DNA of 34,513 bases from Leptolinea sp. UBA1437 (GTDB lineage Bacteria > Chloroflexota > Anaerolineae > Anaerolineales > Anaerolineaceae). Below are positions 25,096-32,741 of this stretch, piece after piece. The stretch lies in the NCBI GenBank assembly GCA_002329625.1, contig DCTP01000140.1:43520-78032 (forward strand), read 5' to 3'. Every line of letters starts with the position of its first letter. Position 1 is the stretch's first letter. Below the pieces are notes generated by a model that was not told where the DNA came from, did no database searches, and saw only the letters and a list, made by a program, of their open reading frames with translations. A program made the position numbers and the translations under genes.

Positions 25096-26860
25096 TTTGC
25101 TTTTCCTCCCTGAAAATGGCGTGTTTCGGACAAACCTGCGCACATAAATCACAACCTGTGCATTGAATTTGATCGATGGTGACTTTCTTGGAATCCGCAT
25201 GATATTCGATTGCTGGGCAGCCTGTTTGAATACAGGCTCGACATCCGATGCATTTTTCCGGATCCACACGGTTGACGAAGCGGAGGCTGCCGAATTCCTC
25301 AACGTCCGTTTGAGTCATCTTCTTGAGAGCACAGGGCCACCTTGTAATAAGCAGAGCGGGTTCATCAAATCCCATTCCCCATTTCAGAGCATCCCGAACT
25401 TCATCCGGCTTCAACGGGTTGACAGTCCGAATATGTTTGACCCCCAACGCTTGCGCGACCTCCGCGATATTGGTCATATGAGTAGGTTCTTCCGCTAAGG
25501 TCAAGCCGGTTCCCGGATTTTGTTGGTGACCGGTCATGGCCGTGATGCGATTGTCTAAAACAACCATCAGAATGTCGGAGCGATTGTAAACCGCCTCCAG
25601 CATGGAAGTCATCCCGGAATGAAAAAATGTGGAATCTCCCATTATCCCCACACAACGTTTTCGCGTGCCGTCTGATTCCGAATTGAATATTTTTTGAGCG
25701 CCGTGCGCGACGGAGAAACCGCCGCCCATACAGATGGCGATATCCTTGGGCGCCAAACCGTAACAGCCGATATCGCTGACCGTAATCACATTTTTCATTT
25801 TTTGCAGTTCATAGAAAAAGCCGCGATGCGGGCAGCCGGCACAGAGAACGGGCGGGCGGGCGGCAACCACCGAAGCATCATAGCGGATTGTTTCGTGTTC
25901 TTCACCCAACAATGATTGCCGCAGGATATCCGGATTTAATTCACCCTCACACGGAATTTTCTCTTTCCCGATGCAGGGGATGCCAGCCGCTTTGATCTCG
26001 TTTTCCATGATGGGTTCCAACTCTTCGACTACGATCAATTGATCGACCCGGGCGGCAAACTCACGGATTTTTCGCATCGGCAGCGGAAATGTAAAACCGA
26101 GCTTCAGATAAGAGGCATTTTCGCCGTAAACCTCTTTGGCATATTCATAAGCGACGCCGGAGGAAATAATGCCTATTTTTTTCTCGCCCCATTCGACATA
26201 GTTTAATGGGGAACTCTCGGAATATTCTTCCAACCGTTTTAGATTCTGTTCCACTTTGGTATGAAGCCGTTTGGAAATCGCCGGAATGGGATTGAATTTA
26301 TCTTGCTTGGCATAGGGTACTAGCGGCTTTTCCGTTCGTTCTTTACTCAAATCTACGATACTTTTGGAATGGCACACTCGGGTTGTCATTCGTAAAAGAA
26401 TCGGCATGTCAAATTGTTCGGATAATTCCAACGCGATTCCCACAAAATCTTTCGCTTCCTGCGAATCGGAGGGTTCAAGCATTCCCACTTTGGCGGCGCG
26501 GGCATAATATCGGTTGTCTTGTTCGTCTTGCGAGGAATGCAACCCCGGATCGTCCGCGGAGACAATCACCAATCCTCCGTTCACGCCGATATAAGCACCG
26601 GTGAATAAAGGGTCCGCCGCAACATTCAACCCGACGTGTTTCATTGCCACCAAAGCTCGTCCGCCGGCAAATGAAGCTCCGATGGCGGATTCCGTCGCCA
26701 CTTTTTCATTCGGTGCCCATTCGGAATAAATTTCCCGATATTGCGCGATATTTTCCAGAATTTCCGTACTGGGTGTACCCGGATAAGCGGAGGCATACCG
26801 GACTCCCGCTTCCCATGCCCCTCTGGCAACGGCTTCGTTTCCTGTCATTAACTGCTTCAA
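25088..26860 (-). CDS. iorA: Indolepyruvate:ferredoxin oxidoreductase, alpha subunit
   Basis: Thiamine-diphosphate enzyme subunit, 590 residues. The pyrimidine-binding N-terminal domain is seen as AYPGTPSTEILE, the ThDP site as GIMGDSTFFHSGMTSMLEAVYN. Two C-terminal [4Fe-4S] ferredoxin motifs close it (CIGCRACIQTGCP and CTGCDLCAQVCP). Reaction: aryl pyruvate + CoA + oxidised ferredoxin to arylacetyl-CoA + CO2 + reduced ferredoxin; oxygen-sensitive. The start is TTG 26860 because AAAGGAGG lies seven to eight bases upstream and the protein then begins KQLMTGNEAVARGA as expected; the open frame reaches 27037 but crosses the promoter. First gene of the operon, divergent from gntR. Confidence 0.95.
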   Translation of the reverse strand: MKQLMTGNEAVARGAWEAGVRYASAYPGTPSTEILENIAQYREIYSEWAPNEKVATESAIGASFAGGRALVAMKHVGLNVAADPLFTGAYIGVNGGLVIVSADDPGLHSSQDEQDNRYYARAAKVGMLEPSDSQEAKDFVGIALELSEQFDMPILLRMTTRVCHSKSIVDLSKERTEKPLVPYAKQDKFNPIPAISKRLHTKVEQNLKRLEEYSESSPLNYVEWGEKKIGIISSGVAYEYAKEVYGENASYLKLGFTFPLPMRKIREFAARVDQLIVVEELEPIMENEIKAAGIPCIGKEKIPCEGELNPDILRQSLLGEEHETIRYDASVVAARPPVLCAGCPHRGFFYELQKMKNVITVSDIGCYGLAPKDIAICMGGGFSVAHGAQKIFNSESDGTRKRCVGIMGDSTFFHSGMTSMLEAVYNRSDILMVVLDNRITAMTGHQQNPGTGLTLAEEPTHMTNIAEVAQALGVKHIRTVNPLKPDEVRDALKWGMGFDEPALLITRWPCALKKMTQTDVEEFGSLRFVNRVDPEKCIGCRACIQTGCPAIEYHADSKKVTIDQIQCTGCDLCAQVCPKHAIFREEKQNV

Positions 26861-26886
26861 AGTTGTTCCTCCTTTGTAAAATATAC

Positions 26887-26901
26887 GATATATGTTATAT
26901 C
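26887..26901. promoter_or_regulatory. Perfect 15-bp palindrome, candidate GntR operator
   Basis: GATATATGTTATATC is a 6-3-6 inverted repeat. It lies about 11-25 bases downstream of the predicted iorA transcription start, where a bound regulator would block transcription. FadR/GntR proteins bind short AT-rich palindromes of this kind. Confidence 0.5.
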
Positions 26902-26918
26902 TTGCAACATTTATATAA

Positions 26919-26949
26919 ATTAGAATATCACAGATTGATACCCTGTCAA
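26919..26949 (-). promoter_or_regulatory. Candidate promoter of iorA-iorB-ptb-buk
   Basis: TTGACA (26949-26944) and TCTAAT (26924-26919) on the minus strand, with a rather long 19-base spacer. The predicted start is near 26912, giving a leader of about 50 bases that includes the palindrome and the AAAGGAGG ribosome site. Confidence 0.45.
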
Positions 26950-26991
26950 GATGTGTGTTGTAACCTTTTTGCAGATTATTTTCCGAATTCC

Positions 26992-27020
26992 TTGCGATTT
27001 CAAAACGAAATTGGTATGAT
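26992..27020 (+). promoter_or_regulatory. Promoter of the GntR-type regulator gene
   Basis: TTGCGA at 26992-26997, a 17-base spacer and TATGAT at 27015-27020. The second copy of the direct repeat begins five bases after the -10 box, which suggests autoregulation. Confidence 0.6.
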
Positions 27021-27069
27021 AAATTTATATTTTGCAAGAAACAAAATTCGAAGGGAGCCCATCGATCCT

Positions 27070-27720
27070 GTGATAAAAAAGAATTCCCTGGTGGACCAGG
27101 TTTACGAAGAATTACGAAACGGAATTATTTCGCTTCGAATCCCTTTGGGGAGCCGACTGAACGTCAATGAGCTGCAAGACACTTTACAGGTTAGTTGCAC
27201 ACCGATCCGAGAGGCGATCAATCGTCTGCAACAGGAAGGGTTGGTCACTTATGAAAATAATGTCGGTGCGCGCGTGCTCAACCTGGATGAACATGATGTC
27301 GAAGAAATCCAACAATTGGCGATGACGTTGCACCGTGAGGCGATCCGTCTCGCAATGGAACGGGAGGATCATGCGGTGTTGTTGTCCGAATTGGAACAGC
27401 ATTTATCGGAATATGTTGATGCGGAAACGGTCCAGGATGAGGTAATGGCTGTGAACCATCTGGTGGGAACGTTTTACCATCATTGCGGAAATCGTCGTTT
27501 GGATAAGAGTATGATTTCCATTCAAGGTCAGCAACTCCTATTAAGATATATTTTTGCAACCTACCGTAAAGATCGGAAAAGCGAGGCGGATTTTGCCCCG
27601 CTGATTCAGGCTGTTCGTGAGTCGAATGTCGAAGCAGCCTGCCGGGCGTTACAACAAAATGCCGATGGTAACACCCCGGTGATTCTCGACTATCTGCGTA
27701 AGAGGAACGCAAACGGTTAG
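27070..27720 (+). CDS. GntR family regulator (FadR-type), likely controlling iorAB-ptb-buk
   Basis: A 216-residue transcription factor. The winged helix is clear in the first 75 residues: LVDQVYEELRNGIISLRIPLGSRL, then NELQDTLQVSCTPIREAINRLQQEGLV, the standard GntR recognition helix with T-P-I-R-E-A. An all-helical FCD-like effector domain follows. Start choice is uncertain: GTG 27070 is downstream of AAGGGAG by 12 bases; ATG 27016 is in frame but lies in the -10 box. Divergent from the iorA operon with shared repeat sites, so it probably senses a 2-oxoacid or acid product; the ligand is not readable. A strong terminator follows. Confidence 0.85.
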   Translation: MIKKNSLVDQVYEELRNGIISLRIPLGSRLNVNELQDTLQVSCTPIREAINRLQQEGLVTYENNVGARVLNLDEHDVEEIQQLAMTLHREAIRLAMEREDHAVLLSELEQHLSEYVDAETVQDEVMAVNHLVGTFYHHCGNRRLDKSMISIQGQQLLLRYIFATYRKDRKSEADFAPLIQAVRESNVEAACRALQQNADGNTPVILDYLRKRNANG

Positions 27721-27731
27721 ACCGATGTTCT

Positions 27732-27768
27732 AAAAGCCCCATGAGCTTACGAATCATGGGGCTTTTTT
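27732..27768. terminator. Bidirectional terminator between gntR and the LVIVD operon
   Basis: A 13-base-pair perfect stem, AAAAGCCCCATGA (27732-27744) with TCATGGGGCTTTT (27754-27766), a nine-base loop and T tracts on both strands. It closes two convergent units. Confidence 0.92.
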
Positions 27769-27778
27769 TATATAACGA

Positions 27779-29155
27779 TCAGGTGTTTTTCACTCGGACA
27801 ATGTACATACCGTCTTGCCAGGTGTCCAGATAAATGAAACCGCGATCATCGACTACACAATCCTCGGTCGTCGCCAACATCGGACCAGGGACCGGAATCT
27901 CATAGAGCAGCTTTTCGGGATTGGGCGGAATGAAATAGGCCAGTTCTTTGATATAGTACGGATCGGACACATCATATACACGCATCCCCGCGTGAAAATA
28001 GCAGCAATAAACGCGATCGGCGTTTTGATCCAACCATGGCTTTCCGCTCATCGGTTCGTGAATATTATGCGGGCCGAAGGGTCCCTGAGCTCCGTCCAAT
28101 CCCGCGGTATTGAAATTCCGATAAGGAAAGTTTTCCGGTACTTCCGGGTAGGGGAATTCCGCTATCAATTGCGGATCGGACGGATCGGAAATATCAATCA
28201 TATGAAGGTTGTTCATCGGTTGCGCACCTTTGCCGGGACCTTCAGACAGGATTTTTTTGTTGTAAAAGGGAAACCGCTCCCCTTCATTGGTTGCCACCAA
28301 GAAGCTTCTCCCCGGCAAAGGTAGGCAGGTGTGAGTGCGGGCTCCGGCATATTTCCCGGAAAAAGGTCCCTTCAGCTTTAATTGACCGATTTTCTTCGGA
28401 CGGGTGATGTCGGAAATATCCAAAATGATCAGTCCTTCACTATAATAGGAAAGGTAAGCCAGACTTCCGACCACAAAAGGCGGTCCGTGCATCTGCGGCC
28501 AATCCATAAATTCCCAATGTTGAGCGCCGTCGATCGGGTATTCACCTTCTCTTAGCCCGTCAGTAAATTGTTGAGGAACCCACCAGCGACCTACTTCCAC
28601 TGGATGAGTGGGGTCGATGATATCAAGAATTCGATAGATATTCCCGGTGAAACCCGGGCAATCCGCTGATAAATGAACATAGCGTCCACCGTTATACATA
28701 AACCGGTGAACCCCCATTCCGTCTTTTACGCCGGTGTCCCAAAAAGAAAGATGCTTAGGATGAACGGGGTCCTGCTGGATATCAAAAATCATCAGCCCGC
28801 TTTTGTTCTTATCTCCCGGTTTATTGCCATGAAGAAATGGAACACCGCCACCCAGCGCGCCAATCATCAACCCATCCGCTACCTGTATTTTCGGCGTATT
28901 GGTAGCGGGGAATTCTTTCGGGTCGCAGGCTTCCAACCAGTTAACGACTGTTGGATGTGTCGGATCTGTTACGTCGACAATGTTCCAGCCGGGACCGCGG
29001 AAAGATCCGCAATACATATAGTATTTTCCGTCCGCTGTTTTATTTAATGCCATCTGAAAAGCGTTTACTCCATTCAGATCACTGAATCCGACAACCTCCA
29101 TATTTTTGATATAACCTTCGTTGCCGGTGCTTTTCGCATAAAATGGTATCGCCAT
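27779..29155 (-). CDS. LVIVD-repeat seven-bladed beta-propeller protein
   Basis: A 458-residue propeller without signal peptide, so probably cytoplasmic. Seven blade strands of the 'hydrophobic-D-(I/V)-x-D-P-x-x-P' type are seen near 57-72 (WNIVDVTDPTHP), 119-137, 172-191 (YRILDIIDPTHP), 240-259 (LIILDISDITRP), 316-334 (LHMIDISDPSDP), 389-408 (MRVYDVSDP) and 439-456. Several histidines sit in loops (H150, H213, H223, H275, H363, H366, H388), including GPHNIHEP, which could bind a metal as in selenium-binding-protein-like propellers; that is inference. GAGG lies seven bases before ATG 29155. Last gene of the LysR-linked operon. Function unknown. Confidence 0.82.
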   Translation of the reverse strand: MAIPFYAKSTGNEGYIKNMEVVGFSDLNGVNAFQMALNKTADGKYYMYCGSFRGPGWNIVDVTDPTHPTVVNWLEACDPKEFPATNTPKIQVADGLMIGALGGGVPFLHGNKPGDKNKSGLMIFDIQQDPVHPKHLSFWDTGVKDGMGVHRFMYNGGRYVHLSADCPGFTGNIYRILDIIDPTHPVEVGRWWVPQQFTDGLREGEYPIDGAQHWEFMDWPQMHGPPFVVGSLAYLSYYSEGLIILDISDITRPKKIGQLKLKGPFSGKYAGARTHTCLPLPGRSFLVATNEGERFPFYNKKILSEGPGKGAQPMNNLHMIDISDPSDPQLIAEFPYPEVPENFPYRNFNTAGLDGAQGPFGPHNIHEPMSGKPWLDQNADRVYCCYFHAGMRVYDVSDPYYIKELAYFIPPNPEKLLYEIPVPGPMLATTEDCVVDDRGFIYLDTWQDGMYIVRVKNT

Positions 29156-29188
29156 TAAAAAACCTCTTCTACTTTCGAGTCTGAAAAA

Positions 29189-29665
29189 TCAATTCAATGC
29201 GGGCATGCTTTTGGGAGGCTTTACACAGAGTGCTGCCGTCAGCTTCATGCCGAATGCGAAAGTGATGAAAGCCACTACCAAAGCTACTGCATAAACAGCC
29301 GGGAAAGCTTTCAAACAGACGAGGAAGAAAACGGGTCCCAAAGAGAATCCGACCGCTAAAAATGTCATCACAACGGTCATAATCGCAGTCATGACAAATG
29401 TGATGGACGCGACCCGTAAAATATGGAAAAGGAGACCGTTCTCATTTTTAACGCCGCACTTTCGGGCAAAACTGTCCCCCATCGCTTTCAAATCGATATA
29501 GGTTGCGACAGTCAATGCCACGGTGAAGCCGGGAATAAAATCTTTACAAAATGCTTCCAAACCTAAAACGCCATTCTGCCATTCCATAAATAACGGAATA
29601 AAAATGGCAAACATCAGACAAAAGATGGTGTTGAACACCAAACCGAATTGATCTTTTCGAAACAT
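29189..29665 (-). CDS. Four-helix membrane protein, internal two-helix duplication (DUF2798-like)
   Basis: A 158-residue protein with hydrophobic segments near 8-27, 40-60, 78-107 and 119-140. The two halves resemble one another: LGLEAFCKDFIPGFTVALTV in the first and LGPVFFLVCLKAFPAVYAVA in the second share G, F, K, P and the ending V-A-L-x-V-A. This is the look of DUF2798-type two-helix units duplicated; the match is from memory. GGAG lies six bases before the ATG. It lies between the EthD-like and propeller genes. A transport or membrane-tethering role is possible but unproven. Confidence 0.7.
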   Translation of the reverse strand: MFRKDQFGLVFNTIFCLMFAIFIPLFMEWQNGVLGLEAFCKDFIPGFTVALTVATYIDLKAMGDSFARKCGVKNENGLLFHILRVASITFVMTAIMTVVMTFLAVGFSLGPVFFLVCLKAFPAVYAVALVVAFITFAFGMKLTAALCVKPPKSMPALN

Positions 29666-29755
29666 ATTTTTCTCCGGATAAAAGAATCATTTCCTATTCT
29701 CTTGGATGAAAAATTCGCATATTAAAAACGATTGATCAGAGAACAGGAATCTTTT

Positions 29756-30595
29756 TCAACGCATGGTGATATACCCTCGATACTGTGTCAGATTGTCACT
29801 GGCGGGGATATCGGTCAGGAACATACCGGCAATATTGAATTGTGACTTGAAGAACGGGAATTGATCTTGCTGAGCCCAAAACGGCTTTTTCCAATCTTTG
29901 GTGCCGATGACGGCAGCTTGATACCATTCTTCCGGTCCGTCAAACCACATTTCCACCAACCGGTGAAAGGGACAACCCACGACATCCTGCATAATACGGC
30001 TGGAGAGGAAACGATTGACTTGCGGGCAGCTTTGGAAAAACGGGACGAATTCATTATGGAACCATTTTTCGCCTTCTTCAAAACCGAGATCGCTCGGGTA
30101 CTGAATAACGAATTGCCAGCGATAATTTGGTCCGTCGATGACCATGCGTCCTTTTCCTTTAAAGTCCTCTTCCCATGAAATGGGAACATGCGCAAAGACA
30201 AAAGGCTGACAACCGTTGTCTCCGCCGGCTGATCGACCCGCGTCTCCGTCGATATTCGTGTCAGGAGTTTCATCTGTATCCGGAACACATCCCTGCCACC
30301 GTAATACATTCAATGGCATATATTCGGAAACGGCTTTGTTGCGCATTTCCGGCACCATTTCATTAATCAGCCAATAATGCTCGGTCATTTGCATCCGGCG
30401 TGTTCCAAATCGCTCTCCCTCGGGAGGGACGGGTAAGGCGTTATAGAAAGCGTATTTTGTAACATAAGGACCAAAGACTGAAATGCTGTCTTCAATATGA
30501 TGACCATACAGCCAGTGTTGCAATCGATGGCGATATTCTTCGCGGCAGCAATCCACATAAATGATGCTGCGCATTGGTCGAAATTCGATAGCCAT
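29756..30595 (-). CDS. Tandem EthD-like dimeric alpha/beta-barrel protein
   Basis: A 279-residue protein I cannot name. Two ferredoxin-like halves are visible. Residues 10-100 contain YRHRLQHWLYGHHIEDS and a sheet strand KYAFYNAL; residues 131-262 contain GEKWFHNEFVPFFQSCPQVNRFLSSRI. A low-complexity Asp/Gly/Thr linker (about 104-128) separates them. The 'W-x-x-x-H' helix in each half is characteristic of EthD/stress-responsive dimeric barrels, which include small-molecule isomerases, decarboxylases and accessory proteins. GAAGG lies nine bases before the ATG. It follows the flavoprotein gene by 18 bases. Confidence 0.68.
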   Translation of the reverse strand: MAIEFRPMRSIIYVDCCREEYRHRLQHWLYGHHIEDSISVFGPYVTKYAFYNALPVPPEGERFGTRRMQMTEHYWLINEMVPEMRNKAVSEYMPLNVLRWQGCVPDTDETPDTNIDGDAGRSAGGDNGCQPFVFAHVPISWEEDFKGKGRMVIDGPNYRWQFVIQYPSDLGFEEGEKWFHNEFVPFFQSCPQVNRFLSSRIMQDVVGCPFHRLVEMWFDGPEEWYQAAVIGTKDWKKPFWAQQDQFPFFKSQFNIAGMFLTDIPASDNLTQYRGYITMR

Positions 30596-30613
30596 GGTAG
30601 AAAACCTTCTTTC

Positions 30614-31549
30614 TTATTTTCGTTCGGGAACCAGCGGAGTAATGAATTCCCGATATTTCTTTTGTCGGGCTTTCGCTTCCTCGGTTTGCATCGCGGCACG
30701 GGCTTTCGCTTCATTCCGCTGAATGTCGTCCCCGTGAAGGAATTTGCCGGATAAAGTATCATGGGCATGCTTCAACTGTTCTTCGGGAAAAGTGAATTTG
30801 TATTTTCCGTCAACCACTTCGATCTTACCTTCAATCCCACAAAGGCAGCAGATCGCTTTGCCGTCTTCATCCAGGAAAAAGTTTCGACTGTGGCAATGAG
30901 GACAAATTCCGTCGATTCCTTTATATTCTGCTTTGCTGTAATCTTTCGCAGCTTCGGCGATATTTCTTCCGATTTGAGTAGCCCGTTCCAGAGCGGCATC
31001 ATTCATAATGATATCCAAGCACCACGGGAAAATCTCATTATCAATGATCTTCCACATCGGAGTCAGAGCTTGCATCCCGAAATCACATTGGATCAAAGTG
31101 TTCCAATCGCTGCCGCCTACTCCCATGTACGAGACCACTTTATCTTCCATAAAACGCGGATCGATCGGAACTCCGCCGTTTTCTGAGGAAATCTTATTTC
31201 CGATGATCACATTTCCGCGATCCATCCGCGGTCCGAAACGATCGGTAATCGTATGGAACAGTCCGGTTGAGCCTTTTTCAAAAATAGGGATCGACCAGAC
31301 AATTCCGTCGGCGTCATAGATCTTATCCAGCAGCCAATTGAAATCATCTTTTAAGCTGCAAAGGCTTCCTTTACCGGAAAATAAAGCCATGACGCAGGAC
31401 TTACAACCGGTACAGTGCTTAATGTCCAACTTGTTCAGATTGATGAACTCGATTTCGGCTCCGACTTCTTGCGCTCCCATTAAAGCTTGTTTGCACATCG
31501 CATCATTGTTGCCGTTCGGAGTTCCTCCAGAAATACCCAATATTTTCAT
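30614..31549 (-). CDS. Iron-sulfur flavoprotein-like NAD(P)H:FMN reductase with C-terminal zinc ribbon
   Basis: A 311-residue protein. The flavodoxin-like fold opens with KILGISGGTPNGNND (FMN-phosphate loop, 2-16). A cysteine motif C46-x2-C49-x2-C52-x11-C64 before SLKDDF resembles that of archaeal and clostridial iron-sulfur flavoproteins (Isf), with a longer last gap. A treble-clef ribbon follows at C216-x2-C219 and C234-x2-C237. The C-terminus is a charged helical stretch. Probably a redox enzyme using FMN and perhaps a [4Fe-4S] cluster. ATG 31549 has GGAGGG six bases upstream; the frame extends to 31588 without support. First gene of the operon, downstream of the LysR gene. Confidence 0.78.
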   Translation of the reverse strand: MKILGISGGTPNGNNDAMCKQALMGAQEVGAEIEFINLNKLDIKHCTGCKSCVMALFSGKGSLCSLKDDFNWLLDKIYDADGIVWSIPIFEKGSTGLFHTITDRFGPRMDRGNVIIGNKISSENGGVPIDPRFMEDKVVSYMGVGGSDWNTLIQCDFGMQALTPMWKIIDNEIFPWCLDIIMNDAALERATQIGRNIAEAAKDYSKAEYKGIDGICPHCHSRNFFLDEDGKAICCLCGIEGKIEVVDGKYKFTFPEEQLKHAHDTLSGKFLHGDDIQRNEAKARAAMQTEEAKARQKKYREFITPLVPERK

Positions 31550-31628
31550 AGTACTCCCTCCGGGATAAAGATAGTATTTGGTTTGCAACGGATTATTGAT
31601 TTTGCTTATCCAAATATATCTTATTCCG

Positions 31629-31645
31629 TTACGATGCTTCTGTAA
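31629..31645. promoter_or_regulatory. Candidate LysR-type site upstream of the flavoprotein operon
   Basis: TTAC-N9-GTAA is a perfect inverted repeat in the 193-base gap between lysR and the flavoprotein start. On the minus strand it covers the -35 position of a TATATT box (31618-31613), where the -35 sequence itself is poor, as expected for an activator-dependent promoter. Confidence 0.4.
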
Positions 31646-31742
31646 AATACCGGAAGTGAATCATGGCTATACACTTTTGTTATGATGAAAAAAGGAATTG
31701 ACTTGATAAAAGGATCGACAAGCTGCTGAGGTAGAAAATCAT

Positions 31743-32645
31743 TTAAGATCCGTAGGATTCGCCTTCGGCCTGTGATCGAACGGTCTGTATCAGATGGGGC
31801 AATGCCGGGTTGGTATGATTGCTGTGCCACGTAAAGACCAAGTTGGAAAGGGGTACTCCCAAAAGCGGAATGAAAGCGACCTTCCCCTGTGCCAGATATT
31901 TCAGGTCTTCTGTTAAGGTGGAGATACCGACACCGCAGGCAACCAGCGTAATCAAAATCGGTATATGCGTCGCTTCTTCGACAATTTGTGGAGTGAAACC
32001 GGCTTCCGCCGCAATTCGCCAGATAAAATCATGGCCGGGAGTGGAATCGGTACGCGTCATAACGACAAACGGTTCGTCTTTCAATTCCGCCATCCGTAAA
32101 CTGTTGCGTTGTGCTAACGGATGATCGAGAGCGGTGATGACGCACTGGCGATTCCGGTGAAGAACAATCAACTCTTCGTTTTGTGCTGCAGCGGGGATTT
32201 GAAGATAATTCAGGATGGCGTCTACTTCCCCGAATTCAAAAGCGGCCAGCAAACCGGAATGGCTGTAGCCGCGCAGCGATAGTGCAATCTGCGGAAAATT
32301 ATTGTGGAATGTTCTAAAAAGCCGCGGCAAACAAGGTTCGAAATTATCGCGCAAGATCCCGAGTGTGAGCGAGCCGTTTAACCCTTTTTGTGCTAAATGC
32401 GCCGCGGAAACGCAGTTTCGATAACTTTCCAAAACTGCTGGACACTGGCTGAGAAATGCTTTGCCTGCCGGCGTAAGGGTGACACTGCGAGGTGTCCGTT
32501 CAAAAAGCTGTACTTTCAATTCTCTTTCAAGCGAAGAAATAATACGACTGAGGGCTGGTTGGGCGATAAATAATTCGGCGGCGGCTTGGGTGAAGTTCAG
32601 ACGCTGTGCGAGCACCATGAAGCATTCCAGTTGAAAAAACGTCAT
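31743..32645 (-). CDS. LysR family transcriptional regulator
   Basis: A 300-residue LTTR. The N-terminal winged helix reads MTFFQLECFMVLAQRLNFTQAAAELFIAQPALSRIISSLE, then LFERTPRSVTLTPAGKAFL, a textbook LysR start. A periplasmic-binding-like effector domain of about 210 residues follows. AGAGGA lies six bases before the ATG. It is on the same strand as the flavoprotein operon and divergent from the serine hydrolase gene, with palindromes on both flanks, so it may control both. The ligand is unknown. Confidence 0.93.
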   Translation of the reverse strand: MTFFQLECFMVLAQRLNFTQAAAELFIAQPALSRIISSLERELKVQLFERTPRSVTLTPAGKAFLSQCPAVLESYRNCVSAAHLAQKGLNGSLTLGILRDNFEPCLPRLFRTFHNNFPQIALSLRGYSHSGLLAAFEFGEVDAILNYLQIPAAAQNEELIVLHRNRQCVITALDHPLAQRNSLRMAELKDEPFVVMTRTDSTPGHDFIWRIAAEAGFTPQIVEEATHIPILITLVACGVGISTLTEDLKYLAQGKVAFIPLLGVPLSNLVFTWHSNHTNPALPHLIQTVRSQAEGESYGS

Positions 32646-32674
32646 GAGAATCCTCTTAAAATCGTTATTAAAGA

Positions 32675-32683
32675 ATTATAGCA
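32675..32683 (-). promoter_or_regulatory. Extended -10 promoter of the lysR gene
   Basis: TGCTATAAT on the minus strand (TGN extended -10 with perfect TATAAT), with ACGACA 18 bases upstream. The predicted start is 25-30 bases before the lysR ATG. Confidence 0.6.
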
Positions 32684-32741
32684 AATCCATTTAATCGATG
32701 TCGTTTTTCAACGGATCGGATTGATACCGAAATGAGAAGGG

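Larger units (their letters stand above)
26896..27039 (+). repeat. 14-bp direct repeat at both divergent promoters
   Basis: TATATCTTGCAACA (26896-26909) and TATATTTTGCAAGA (27026-27039) match at 12 of 14 bases and are exactly 130 bases apart. One copy sits at the predicted start of iorA, the other at the predicted start of gntR, so a common regulator is likely. Confidence 0.5.

Noticed and set aside
26644..27069. Long N-terminal extension of the GntR regulator
   Set aside because: It runs antisense through iorA and across both promoters; the winged helix begins just after the GTG at 27070.
31621..31742. Small open frame between lysR and the flavoprotein gene (minus strand, 31621-31830)
   Set aside because: It overlaps the end of lysR in another frame, has no ribosome site and covers the candidate operator; treated as non-coding.
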